DNA of 37,911 nt from a virus: positions 1 to 37,911 of the IMG/VR virus record IMGVR_UViG_3300020192_000032; one strand, 5' to 3'. Below are positions 24,007-31,220 of this stretch, piece by piece (within the stretch, counting starts at the first letter, position 1; every line of letters starts with the position of its first letter). Both the position numbers and the translations under genes were made by a program. The notes below the pieces were generated by a model. It searched no databases. It saw nothing but the letters and a program-made list of their open reading frames with translations, and was not told the origin of the DNA.

Positions 24007-24270
24007 TCATGGACAGGGGGTAGAATCGTAGAACTGGATGGTGATCGTGCGAACTGCCGAGTTGGAAGCTGGATTCACCAGAAGAGTGATATCGGTAACA
24101 TCACCATTAGAATCCAAAATTTGTCCAGACGAAAGATACTCATTAGTTCCGTCGATTGGTTTTTTGTGCCATCCCCAAAAGGCTGGCGGTCCCGCCTCCA
24201 AGAGGGCTTTCATGCGGAGTAGGCATAGAATGGCCTCGTCAATGGATTCCGGAAAAGTTGGACAAGCCAT
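24007..24270 (-). CDS. Hypothetical protein
   Basis: The product is 87 residues. ATG 24270 has AAGGGG about 8 bases upstream and is preferred over a start 102 bases upstream in a poorly composed extension. The N-terminal half is helical (PESIDEAILCLLRMKALLEA), and the rest is beta-like and polar (ILDSNGDVTDITLLVNPAS). It ends with STPCP. No known motif. Its stop overlaps the upstream candidate start of the next gene. Confidence 0.55.
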   Translation of the reverse strand: MACPTFPESIDEAILCLLRMKALLEAGPPAFWGWHKKPIDGTNEYLSSGQILDSNGDVTDITLLVNPASNSAVRTITIQFYDSTPCP

Positions 24271-24274
24271 GATC

Positions 24275-24451
24275 TTACCCCTTAATTTGAGATACAGGGA
24301 TTTTACAATTTGGACATTGGAAACGATTTGCAATCGTTTCGGTCTTTTCAAAGACTTTCCTACACCGGGCACACTTGTAACGCTGATACTTATTCTTGTG
24401 ATCGGAGTACGATGGTTTGCCTACAGTTGGGAGGTATTTTCTGAATCCCAT
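24275..24451 (-). CDS. Small zinc-ribbon protein
   Basis: The product is 58 residues from ATG 24451. The protein is one zinc ribbon: YKCARCRKVFEKTE, then FQCPNCKIPV (two CxxC pairs about 16 residues apart), with a basic N-terminus. Such minimal ribbons bind nucleic acid or a protein partner; the partner is unknown here. It follows the large hairpin at 24471-24531, so its mRNA probably starts below that hairpin or arises by read-through. Confidence 0.65.
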   Translation of the reverse strand: MGFRKYLPTVGKPSYSDHKNKYQRYKCARCRKVFEKTETIANRFQCPNCKIPVSQIKG

Positions 24452-24470
24452 AAATTTATCCAATAAAATT

Positions 24471-24531
24471 GGACGAGGGATTTGGATTCTGGCTGATCTT
24501 GGTGAGCAGCCAGAATCCAAATCCCTCGTCC
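24471..24531 (-). terminator. 25-bp perfect hairpin downstream of the tRNA gene
   Basis: Arms 24471-24495 and 24507-24531 are perfectly complementary over 25 bp, with an 11-base loop. On minus the stem is followed by AATTTTATT, a weak T-rich tail. It lies 22 bases after the tRNA 3' end on minus, so it fits a terminator or a double-strand RNase processing site. The stem is longer than a typical intrinsic terminator, which leaves processing as a real alternative. Confidence 0.7.
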
Positions 24532-24553
24532 TTAAATCCAGTTATATAGTCTG

Positions 24554-24625
24554 TGGGTCTGGTCGGAGTCGAACCGACTTCCTAGACGTTATGAGCATCC
24601 AGCTCTACCGTTGAGCTTCAGACCC
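24554..24625 (-). tRNA. tRNA with CAT anticodon (Met or lysidine-type Ile)
   Basis: The minus strand folds as a cloverleaf of 72 bases: acceptor GGGTCTG/CAGACCC (7 bp), D arm GCTC-AACGGTA-GAGC, anticodon arm GGATG-CTCATAA-CGTCT (5 bp with two G-T pairs) with anticodon CAT, variable AGGAA, T arm GTCGG-TTCGACT-CCGAC, discriminator A. CCA is not encoded. A CAT anticodon is either Met, or Ile when the C is changed to lysidine; the sequence alone does not settle which. Confidence 0.9.
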
Positions 24626-24716
24626 ATGTTGCCCCGATTTCCACACCGCTCGGGACCACACGGCGATTCAGGGACTGCAACCTTCTTGTTTAGGTGCAGT
24701 CCCACGGTGGGCGGAG
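24626..24716. other. Intergenic stretch with a 9-bp hairpin, between acidic protein gene and tRNA
   Basis: This 91-base gap contains an inverted repeat, 24671-24679/24695-24703 (GGGACTGCA arms, 15-base loop). No T-run follows on minus. It may help release or process the tRNA transcript. I looked for a second tRNA here and found no clean cloverleaf. Confidence 0.4.
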
Positions 24717-25931
24717 TTATTTCTTGTTCTTGCTCTTGGGCTTAATCCAATAGCCGTGTTCGTTCTTCTTGATGTCCAAGTTGCGAGCCGTCCTCAACTT
24801 GGTAGGAATGTTCTGCCCAACGGTCGATTCGATAGCCGAAACTTCCTTGTCAGGGAATCGCTTCTTAATCATGGACACGATCTGGGGCTTGGACAGCGGT
24901 TTTTGTTCGTTGGCCTTCTCCAAGAACTCGACGATGGAGTCGATTACTCCTGGCTTACCTGCCCCACCAGCCCCTTGGAAATTGGGGGCTTTCTTCCCTG
25001 GGGCGACGTTTCCGGGCTTGGCTTTTGCCGGTACGGACTTCTCGCCCTTGCTCTTGGACTTCAACTTGGACTTAGTCTCCATCTCTTCATCCTCCTCATC
25101 ATCGGACTCATCGTCCGAATCGGTTGTGTCTTCGTCGTCGTCATCCTCTTCCGACGAGTCAGAATCGTCGTCATCCTCTTCCGAGTCATCTTCGTCCTCG
25201 GATTCGTCTTCATCAACGGGCTTCGTTTTCCCCTTTGCCACAACCGGAGTCGGCTTGGCGGACGGGGATTTCTTGGTCGGAGCTGCCGTCAGGTCTTCCG
25301 GCCGGCAGTGGTGAGTCTTGAACTCGGACTTGATCGTCACCAGTCCAGTCGCCGGACTGGTCTTGACCACCGTCCCGGTCACGATCTTCTTCCGGTCGGT
25401 GAAGGTTACTTTGTCGCCCTTGTCCCAGATGGGAGTATCATCGTCATCACCGTCGCCGTCTTCGTCCACGTCCACATCGCCATCCTCTTCCCCTTCATCC
25501 TCATCCTCGACATCCTCATCACCATCTTCCGTTTCGTCCTCGTCAGTGTCATCATCTTCCTCGTCAGTATACGCATCTTCGGTTTCATCATCGTCGCCCA
25601 TGTCTTCCTCTTCTTCATCATCATCCTCCGGTTCCGATTTGACCTTTCCCTTGACGGGAGTCTTGGTCACTGGGGCGGAAGTCGTAGTGACTGCCCCTTT
25701 CTTTTCTGCGACTACGACCACATCTTCCTCTTCGTCCGCAGCAGTCATCACGTCTGCGAACAGTTTGCCCAGAATTTTGTCCTTCGGCTTCTTCTCGATC
25801 CCAACGTGGTCGCTCAACTTGGACAGCTTGGCTGCCAGCCGCTCGACCGTCCACTCGTTCACGATTTTGTCGTTGAACCCAACTGCCTTCAGGAGCAAGC
25901 GAGCATCGGACTCTTTCACCTTGACGGACAT
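24717..25931 (-). CDS. Highly acidic protein with winged-helix-like ends
   Basis: The product is 404 residues. ATG 25931 has AAGGAG about 8 bases upstream and is preferred over a start 60 bases up. The N-terminus is a small helical domain (SDARLLLKAVGFNDKIVNEW). An acidic run of about 100 residues follows, then an SH3/KOW-like island (KGDKVTFTDRKKIVTGTVVK) and a second acidic stretch. Residues about 330-400 form a likely winged helix (VIDSIVEFLEKANEQKPLSK, later RTARNLDIKKNEHGYWIKPK). A winged helix plus acidic tail recalls the bacterial RNA polymerase delta subunit (HARE-HTH), which lets me propose an effect on transcription; DNA mimicry is another option. This is inference. Confidence 0.7.
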   Translation of the reverse strand: MSVKVKESDARLLLKAVGFNDKIVNEWTVERLAAKLSKLSDHVGIEKKPKDKILGKLFADVMTAADEEEDVVVVAEKKGAVTTTSAPVTKTPVKGKVKSEPEDDDEEEEDMGDDDETEDAYTDEEDDDTDEDETEDGDEDVEDEDEGEEDGDVDVDEDGDGDDDDTPIWDKGDKVTFTDRKKIVTGTVVKTSPATGLVTIKSEFKTHHCRPEDLTAAPTKKSPSAKPTPVVAKGKTKPVDEDESEDEDDSEEDDDDSDSSEEDDDDEDTTDSDDESDDEEDEEMETKSKLKSKSKGEKSVPAKAKPGNVAPGKKAPNFQGAGGAGKPGVIDSIVEFLEKANEQKPLSKPQIVSMIKKRFPDKEVSAIESTVGQNIPTKLRTARNLDIKKNEHGYWIKPKSKNKK

Positions 25932-26040
25932 TCTAAGACTCCTTGGTGCGGACCAAACCGAACACTTGAAACCGACACATAAGGGCAACAACTCGCCCCT
26001 ACCCGGTGAGTAGTGCAGTGGGGGCGAATTTTGCCTAGTT
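25932..26040. other. Intergenic region with a GC-rich inverted repeat
   Basis: The 109-base gap between two minus genes holds tCGCCCC (25993-25999) and its complement (26021-26027), separated by about 21 bases. On minus it is followed by AGTTGTTG, not a clear T-run, so a terminator is only possible. The ribosome site of the downstream gene lies at 25939-25944. Confidence 0.35.
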
Positions 26041-26367
26041 CTATTTTTTCGTTAGTGGCGTTGCTCGTAGCAACGCCGTAGCGGCGTCTAATTGTGCCCA
26101 ATTGGTGTAAAAATGTTCACCACTATCGACAGTGGTATACATTTGATCAGCCCCTGGGATCGGAGACCTATCACGAGACGGGACCAATACCATGTCCTTA
26201 GTTCTGTCCGAGACAGACAAGACGTACCACTCTTGTTGGCACACCTCCCAGAACTGGGTATCCTCGTACTGTGAACTCCAAAACCCTCTGACGGTGTGGA
26301 GTATTTGTCCGACATGGTATCTGTCAGAGGCTGTCTCTGGGACAAAGAAAATTGGCCAATCTTTCAT
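26041..26367 (-). CDS. Hypothetical protein
   Basis: The product is 108 residues. ATG 26367 has AAGGGGG about 6 bases upstream. The protein is rich in aromatic residues and beta-like (DRYHVGQILHTVRGFWSSQY, then FWEVCQQEWYVLSVSDRT), with an Ala/Leu-rich end (DAATALLRATPLTKK). I recognise no family. Gene order places it just after the terminator below the helicase gene, so it probably heads a new transcript with the 30-base repeat as its upstream element. Confidence 0.6.
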   Translation of the reverse strand: MKDWPIFFVPETASDRYHVGQILHTVRGFWSSQYEDTQFWEVCQQEWYVLSVSDRTKDMVLVPSRDRSPIPGADQMYTTVDSGEHFYTNWAQLDAATALLRATPLTKK

Positions 26368-26395
26368 AAAATCCCCCTTTTAGTGAACAAACCAA

Positions 26396-26425
26396 CACCA
26401 TGATTTAAACCCCCAAAAACAGCCC
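26396..26425. repeat. 30-base direct repeat, copy 2
   Basis: Identical to 16211-16240. Here most of the repeat (26409-26425) forms one end of a long hairpin (26409-26504), and the remainder runs into the region before the 26367 start. Two exact copies 10 kb apart in intergenic DNA, both upstream of minus genes, suggest a shared control element. Confidence 0.8.
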
Positions 26426-26504
26426 GTAAAGGGCCAAACCCCTGAAACCCGATAGAAACCTCGGGCAACAGGGGTTTGGCCCTTTACGGGCTGTTTTTAG
26501 GGGT
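26409..26504. terminator. Large, probably bidirectional intrinsic terminator after dnaB
   Basis: Arms 26409-26444 and 26469-26504 pair over 36 positions with a single mismatch, enclosing a 24-base apical region with its own small stem (CCCGA/TCGGG). GGGCTGTTTTT ends the stem on both strands, so RNA of either direction would end in a stem followed by U-runs. It follows the helicase gene's stop (26520) on minus and closes that transcript. Confidence 0.85.
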
Positions 26505-26519
26505 AAAAACGGCACGCAG

Positions 26520-27947
26520 TTAAAACGTGCTGAAGACACACGGGTTGGCCACGGCGAGACAACCCGCCGTAAACAGGCACTTCCGCTTGTCGTACTGCCC
26601 GGTCCTGGCAACGATTGGGTTGAGGCGGTAGACCCCTTCCTCCTTCTCCGGGTCGGTTTGGTTAATCCCAATGCTGAACGTAACATGGGACCGCTTTCGC
26701 TTGTCTTCGGCCGCATGTTCCATGTCGATGGTCTTGGCGTCGTAACTTCCTCGGTTGGTTTGGGTGGCGGTTAGGACTAGACTGTTGGAGGACATCGAAA
26801 GGGATCGGAGCATGGCCCAGGTATGATTGATCTGGTCCCGAGTGTCGGCGGTTCCGTGCATAGGGGCAATGATATCGGCGTAGTCCACTACGATCACGTC
26901 CGGCACCCAAAAGTATTTACTCCTTTGTCGAGCGAGAATGGTTTGAATGCCAGCAACGGACAAAGTCTTGGTTGGGTGGCAGGATACCTTGAACTTATCA
27001 ATTCCGTATTTGGCCGTCTGCTTGGCGAAACTGATCTTGGCCTCGGACGAAGTCATCCTTACCTTTACCAGTCGATCTTCCAACTGCACTTCACACTTCT
27101 CCCTCCCGCCGGCCGGCTCCAACATCAGGGGGTATCGGTATCGGCCCTTAGGATCACTCGCCATCTCTTCTGGGTCCACTGGCTTGCCGGTACTCCTGGC
27201 GGCGAGTCGCATAATCACGTCTTCTTTGGAAAGGTCACCCATCTCGAAGTATGCCACCCGCCTTCCTTGTTCCAGTGCCCTCCATGCCACATCCATCAGC
27301 CAGAAACTTTTGCCCTTTTTTTCCATTGCTTCAAAAGAGACGAATGCCCGGCGGCGGAGTCGGTTCCCGAAAAATACCCCCGCTGCCCCAGGGTAGACCA
27401 CCAACGGCTCGAACGTGGACTCGAAGGCGGATGTGATAGCAGCCGTATCGGTGAAGATGTCCGTCATATCCTCCTGTGTCATCTCCACCCTGTCTACTTT
27501 TTGGAGTACCGCCACTGCCTCATCGAGTTTTCCGTTTGCAGCCAAATCCTTGGCCTCGGCCGCTGCGGCGGCGACCCGGACACCAGTGAACAGGTCGGTA
27601 GCCACCTGGATGACGTAGTCCGACTGAATGGTCTTTCTCTCTCGTCGGATGTACTCTTCAGACAGGCTGGATAGAAGTCCTTGTATAGCCTGGGACTCTT
27701 CATCCGGACGATTCTTGGCCTCGGCCCACCGCCGGTGGTAGGACGCGATCTGGGCACCGGGTGCTTTCCCGTATTTGTTGAAATGCCTGATGCACCACCC
27801 GCCGATTCGGTCCAGATGGGCGGAACCGAATAATCCATCGGGGGTCCACTTCTGGGCTACGGCAGCCAGGACACGGGACGATACGACCATGCCAGTGATA
27901 ACCAGCCGCCCGTCGTTTCCACTTTTGGAGTAGTTCGTCACCCGCAT
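26520..27947 (-). CDS. DnaB-like replicative helicase
   Basis: The product is 475 residues from ATG 27947, overlapping the upstream gene's end by 10 bases. The N-terminal ~170 residues are helical. The RecA-like core has a Walker A AMEKKGKSFW (A-x4-GKS, about 203-212), Walker B DVIVVDYADII (about 341-351), and later VLTATQTNRGS (about 380-390), the strand and Gln sensor seen in DnaB and gp4 helicases. The first position of the P-loop is Ala instead of the common Gly, still allowed by the consensus. It should unwind DNA at the fork as a hexamer. The gene follows a candidate initiator/loader gene and precedes a strong terminator. Confidence 0.85.
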   Translation of the reverse strand: MRVTNYSKSGNDGRLVITGMVVSSRVLAAVAQKWTPDGLFGSAHLDRIGGWCIRHFNKYGKAPGAQIASYHRRWAEAKNRPDEESQAIQGLLSSLSEEYIRRERKTIQSDYVIQVATDLFTGVRVAAAAAEAKDLAANGKLDEAVAVLQKVDRVEMTQEDMTDIFTDTAAITSAFESTFEPLVVYPGAAGVFFGNRLRRRAFVSFEAMEKKGKSFWLMDVAWRALEQGRRVAYFEMGDLSKEDVIMRLAARSTGKPVDPEEMASDPKGRYRYPLMLEPAGGREKCEVQLEDRLVKVRMTSSEAKISFAKQTAKYGIDKFKVSCHPTKTLSVAGIQTILARQRSKYFWVPDVIVVDYADIIAPMHGTADTRDQINHTWAMLRSLSMSSNSLVLTATQTNRGSYDAKTIDMEHAAEDKRKRSHVTFSIGINQTDPEKEEGVYRLNPIVARTGQYDKRKCLFTAGCLAVANPCVFSTF

Positions 27948-29413
27948 TTGATTTCTTTCATTAGTTCATTCCACAAGTCCATACTACCAGCATAGGAGGT
28001 AGATTGGTTTGCCCCCCACGATTGGAACTTCTCCGACTCGAACGCGAATCCCGTCATCCCAATAAACGATTTCTTGCTCCCCGACCACGCTTTCCAATTC
28101 TTGATATTGTTTCTTAACTCCTTTGCTGCATCCCCCACCCACGCTTCTGCTGATCCCATGCTTGGGAGGACGACGTTGTGTACGAACCGGCGGAGGCGGT
28201 CCATAGTTGGCCTACCTTTGACGACCAAACGAATCTTGTCACGGAACTCGACATAACTGGAGTAGCCGATATTGACGGCGTCGTCCACGAACGTCTCGGA
28301 CCCTTTTGGCCAGTTGTAGTCCCGTTTCAGGTTTTTGGCGAGCCGGACCATTTCCGTGGGCAATTCCAATTGGGGGCTGGGGGCGGTTTTTTTCATTTCG
28401 CCTTCAATCCAGTTGAAGGCGGACTTGAACTGTTTGCCGTCCCAGCAGTCAGGCAACTTATACCCTGGCTTTCCGAAGTTGGTCAAATAGAATTCCAAAG
28501 CGGCACGAATTCTATTCCCTGCGTCTTCAGAATTCGGCGGAGCCGACAACTGCTCACGGAGGACGGCGAACTGTATGGCCCATTTGGTTTTGTCCGACGA
28601 AACAAACTTACCACGGGATTGTACCAACTTACGTAAGAGTACGGCACTTGCTCTGTCCATAGGCGACGGAGTCGCCTTGGTGGGAGTTTTTGTTTGGGGG
28701 AGAAAACTGTCGCGTTCCGTTGATACGGGAAGGGTTGTGTTTGTTGTTGTGTTAGTCACCAGGGTGATTTCAGAGTCTTCAGAAGGAGGGTCGATGGTGC
28801 CAGACGAGCGAAGCGAGTTGGGTCCAGCGGCCTCCTTTGTTTCTATCTTTCTGTTTCTAATACCTATAGGGATTTTTGAGTTCCTCGAAGAACTATATTT
28901 GAGTTTCTTGAATATAGTTCTTCGAGGAACTTGATTATTGAGATTCGTAGGGGTTTTTGGTGCTTCCTTAATCGGGGCGATATCCATATCAGACGTTTTG
29001 CCTGATATGGATATTTGAGCAGTTTTGCCGGAAGTATTGACCAACCCGGCCAGTTTTTCGATCACTCCGTTGTGAATGCAAAAATACCTTCGTGGTGGTA
29101 GGCCACGAACTTGCATCGAGATGGCTCCGATTTTTAGCAGTTTTGTGATTATATGAGATTGAACGTAATTGGAGAAAGTTGTCTTATCCTCGGCGTCTTT
29201 GATGGTCGAGTAGAACCACTTTCCGTCTATCAGTTTGCCGAGATTCCTATAGAAGATTTTTGTGCTGTTCAGGTATTGAAGGAACCCTGCCTCTTGGAAG
29301 CCGACCACTTTAGCCCAGGAGTGGTATACCGGGATGAAATCTCCAGGGTTGCGGAAATCCGCGAGGTTGTCCTCATCGCAGAAGTAGATCGGTTTTGAGT
29401 TTGGAAGTTTCAT
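27938..29413 (-). CDS. Candidate replication initiator / helicase loader
   Basis: The product is 491 residues. ATG 29413 has GAGG 6 bases upstream. Residues 1-130 look like a winged-helix DNA-binding domain of the phage replisome-organiser type (FIPVYHSWAKVVGFQEAGFL, then YVQSHIITKLLKIGAISM). Residues about 135-265 are a low-complexity Thr/Ser/Pro/Lys linker. The C-terminal ~220 residues are helical (for example AIQFAVLREQL, RAALEFYLTNFGKPGYKLP). The gene sits directly before dnaB, as lambda O-P and DnaD/DnaB-loader pairs do. DNA encoding the linker holds two perfect inverted repeats (28879-29014), which is where lambda's origin lies within gene O. The role is inferred from layout and the N-terminal fold; no AAA+ loader motif is seen. 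Confidence 0.65.
   Translation of the reverse strand: MKLPNSKPIYFCDEDNLADFRNPGDFIPVYHSWAKVVGFQEAGFLQYLNSTKIFYRNLGKLIDGKWFYSTIKDAEDKTTFSNYVQSHIITKLLKIGAISMQVRGLPPRRYFCIHNGVIEKLAGLVNTSGKTAQISISGKTSDMDIAPIKEAPKTPTNLNNQVPRRTIFKKLKYSSSRNSKIPIGIRNRKIETKEAAGPNSLRSSGTIDPPSEDSEITLVTNTTTNTTLPVSTERDSFLPQTKTPTKATPSPMDRASAVLLRKLVQSRGKFVSSDKTKWAIQFAVLREQLSAPPNSEDAGNRIRAALEFYLTNFGKPGYKLPDCWDGKQFKSAFNWIEGEMKKTAPSPQLELPTEMVRLAKNLKRDYNWPKGSETFVDDAVNIGYSSYVEFRDKIRLVVKGRPTMDRLRRFVHNVVLPSMGSAEAWVGDAAKELRNNIKNWKAWSGSKKSFIGMTGFAFESEKFQSWGANQSTSYAGSMDLWNELMKEIKCG
28879..28931. repeat. Perfect 21-bp inverted repeat inside the initiator gene
   Basis: Arms 28879-28899 and 28911-28931 match perfectly with an 11-base spacer. 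Neither strand has a T-run after the stem, so it is not a terminator. Each arm is itself nearly palindromic (TTCCTCGAAGAA). It is located within the linker-coding part of the candidate initiator gene. Confidence 0.85.
28980..29014. repeat. Perfect 13-bp inverted repeat inside the initiator gene
   Basis: Arms 28980-28992 (ATATCCATATCAG) and 29002-29014 with a 9-base spacer, about 50 bases from the 21-bp repeat. The arms are AT-rich. Together the two repeats make a candidate replication origin region or binding-site array. Confidence 0.8.
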
Positions 29414-29620
29414 GTAATCCTCGTAGCGGCCGTTCGTTCTTCAGAATATTGCCCCGTCAATGGTGGCGGAAGATACTCGCCTGCCGTCTTTTTGGAGCCT
29501 TCGACTGGCGTCGAAGGGCAAAACCTAAATCCTTTCACTTTTTCCTAGTGAGTTCAAAATAAGTTTTGTAAAGAAGTTGAGTTTTACAAGGATTTCCAGG
29601 GGATGGAGATGTTCTGATTA
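29414..29620. promoter_or_regulatory. 207-base intergenic region upstream of the initiator gene, with two inverted repeats
   Basis: The longest non-coding gap in the minus block. It has IR1 (29498-29517, 8-bp arms CCTTCGAC/GTCGAAGG, 4-base loop) and IR2 (29566-29589, 7-bp arms TTGTAAA/TTTACAA). Neither is followed by a T-run on minus. The region is AT-rich near IR2. I saw no clear promoter pair, but an operator, promoter or second origin element would fit its place before the initiator and helicase genes. Confidence 0.4.
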
Positions 29621-30112
29621 CTATAAGATTTTCACCCACGACGCTTCGGGGTAGATTTTCCGAATTTTTTCCTTAGTCTTCTCCGGAAGAAGACTCCAGG
29701 CCAGAGCTGCTGCGTCCTCGGATCCTCGTCTGGTCAGAAAATCCTTCGACAAGCACACCATGATCTTGGACGATTTTCCTTCCACTTCCCGAGTCTTCTG
29801 TTCGCTGTAGGTGTGTTTGGACTCGATAAGGTCAAACCATTCTTGCGGGATGGCTCCGATTAAATTCTCCTCGTAATTTCTTGTTAGTTCCGTTTGGCAC
29901 CACCACGACCAACACCCGAGCGGGTTGTTGATGTTGCATCCGGCGCACATGGTAGGATTGTGCTCTGGAAGAAGTTTCATCCCACCTATCACCATATACC
30001 CTTCTGCCCTGGCGTCGCCCATCTCCTCTAGCCAATCCGATAACACCATCCTGGTGAGACAGTCGTCTGGGTTCTCGTCCAGAATTTTGTGAAATTCTTC
30101 TTCCTGATTCAC
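29621..30112 (-). CDS. TIGR02996-type domain protein
   Basis: The product is 163 residues. GTG 30112 overlaps the primase stop (GTGA) with AGGAG about 10 bases upstream. Residues 5-42 read EEFHKILDENPDDCLTRMVL, then SDWLEEMGDARAEGYM, the TIGR02996 pattern (an E/F-x2-I helix, N/HPDD, L-x-YADWLEE-x-GD). I know this domain as abundant in Gemmata-like planctomycetes and some myxobacteria. A cysteine group (MCAGCNINNPLGCWSWWC, about 55-72) may bind metal. The rest is helical. Function is unknown; its value is as a pointer to the host group, probably acquired from it. Confidence 0.75.
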   Translation of the reverse strand: MNQEEEFHKILDENPDDCLTRMVLSDWLEEMGDARAEGYMVIGGMKLLPEHNPTMCAGCNINNPLGCWSWWCQTELTRNYEENLIGAIPQEWFDLIESKHTYSEQKTREVEGKSSKIMVCLSKDFLTRRGSEDAAALAWSLLPEKTKEKIRKIYPEASWVKIL

Positions 30113-30981
30113 TTTAGGAATCTCCTTTTGAGTTTTTCGATCTCAGACTTTGGACTCCTGCTGGCGTCTTTTCCAGACAGGCACACGTTGAATGTCTCGC
30201 CTGGAAATGGAGCCAATTCCAGGCACACTTCCTCGGCTCTTCGCTGGGCTTTTTCCTCGTTGTCGAAACAAACCACCCGGACGGGGTAGGCAGCCAACGC
30301 GACGACCTGGAGGGCTGTAATCCCAAGGCCACACGTTGCCACCCCGCCCGGTCCTATAGCCCAGGCGTCCAGTGGCCCCTCGCAGCACACGACGGCATGG
30401 GAGCATAAGTCTCCGCCGTATAGGATGCTCTTGATCGGAACCCTCTCGGACTCGGCGGGGGCAGAGTCGTATCTCTTTTCCATCCCTACACCTCTGGTCG
30501 TCCACGACACCACCTCGCCCCCAAGTAAAGCTGGAATGAATAAGGACCAGGCGTACCTCCCTCCCGTCTGTCCGATGCCTTGAACTTTCCATACCTCCTC
30601 TATTTTGGTGGGGGTGAATCCTCTAGAACGTAAAAATTGCCGGTGAGCCGATTCAAGCTGGCCAATACCCGGCGGCAGAATCGTTTTTAATGCCCCTAGC
30701 GTGCGTTCTACGGGCCGTTCGGCCCGTAGCGTGCCCAATACCTCAGATACCCGATGAAAGGGCACCTTAGTGGCAATTTTCAGGGTAGAAAACAGACGGT
30801 GTTTGCCACACTTCCAGCAGGTGCAGGCCAGACTGGAAGTGTTTATCCCCATCCCATAGTTGTTGGTCCCTCCTCCGCAGTGGGGGCAGATTATCCCAAC
30901 CCAACCGTGGTTGACGTGTTTGGACTCTCCTGGGGATTTGTATTTGATCCCGAGTTCCTCCAGAACTCGGAGGAGGTTCAT
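30109..30981 (-). CDS. DnaG-like primase
   Basis: The product is 290 residues. ATG 30981 overlaps the upstream stop (ATGA) with AGGAGG upstream, so it is preferred over a start 273 bases up. Residues 1-60 hold a CHC2-like zinc finger (CPHCGGG...CTCWKCG). A TOPRIM domain follows with VVCCEGPLDAWAIG (about 201-214, catalytic Glu) and VVCFDNEEKAQRR (about 238-250, the D-x-E/D-like acidic pair). It should synthesise primers for lagging-strand and possibly leading-strand start. It is short compared with bacterial DnaG, lacking a clear helicase-binding C-terminal domain, so contact with the DnaB-like helicase may be through another protein. Family call is good; activity is inferred. Confidence 0.82.
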   Translation of the reverse strand: MNLLRVLEELGIKYKSPGESKHVNHGWVGIICPHCGGGTNNYGMGINTSSLACTCWKCGKHRLFSTLKIATKVPFHRVSEVLGTLRAERPVERTLGALKTILPPGIGQLESAHRQFLRSRGFTPTKIEEVWKVQGIGQTGGRYAWSLFIPALLGGEVVSWTTRGVGMEKRYDSAPAESERVPIKSILYGGDLCSHAVVCCEGPLDAWAIGPGGVATCGLGITALQVVALAAYPVRVVCFDNEEKAQRRAEEVCLELAPFPGETFNVCLSGKDASRSPKSEIEKLKRRFLK

Positions 30982-31220
30982 GACATCTCCCGGATGATTC
31001 TCTCGAGTTTTTGGATTGTCTTCCTGAAGTAATTTGGCCCCCACGCCCCGCCGGGCTGAACGTGTTGCCACTCCACTTCGATGATGTCCTGCATCCACCC
31101 GTACCCCACTTCGCCGGCCTTGGCTTTCCTCACGGCCTCGACGAACTGGAGTTCTTCCGGAGTGACTTGGAAGCTCGGGTGCTGGGACATCCACTTCTGG
31201 AGGTATTCTTCGACGGTCAT
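30978..31220 (-). CDS. Small hypothetical protein upstream of primase
   Basis: The product is 80 residues. ATG 31220 overlaps the previous stop (ATGA) and its own stop overlaps the primase start. It is helical with an amphipathic start (VEEYLQKWMSQHP) and a Trp/Gln-rich middle (YGWMQDIIEVEWQHVQPGG). The end is a charged helix (FRKTIQKLERIIREMS). The tight coupling suggests a primase partner, but no motif supports a specific function. Confidence 0.6.
   Translation of the reverse strand: MTVEEYLQKWMSQHPSFQVTPEELQFVEAVRKAKAGEVGYGWMQDIIEVEWQHVQPGGAWGPNYFRKTIQKLERIIREMS

Noticed and set aside
24626-24716. Possible second tRNA next to the CAT tRNA
   Set aside because: A hairpin and a D-arm-like string are present, but no complete cloverleaf with acceptor and T arms could be built.
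24756-26013. Long plus-strand ORFs opposite the acidic protein gene (up to 408 codons)
   Set aside because: They mirror the Asp/Glu-rich codons of the minus gene, giving Ser-, Val- or Ile-rich low-complexity products. The minus gene has a good ribosome site and recognisable ends.
26823-27674. 283-codon plus-strand ORF opposite the DnaB-like gene
   Set aside because: It is opposite a gene with clear helicase motifs and has no motif of its own; a shadow frame.
28879-28931. Intrinsic terminator inside the initiator gene
   Set aside because: The stem is perfect but neither strand has a T-run after it, and it lies within an open frame that continues for hundreds of codons.
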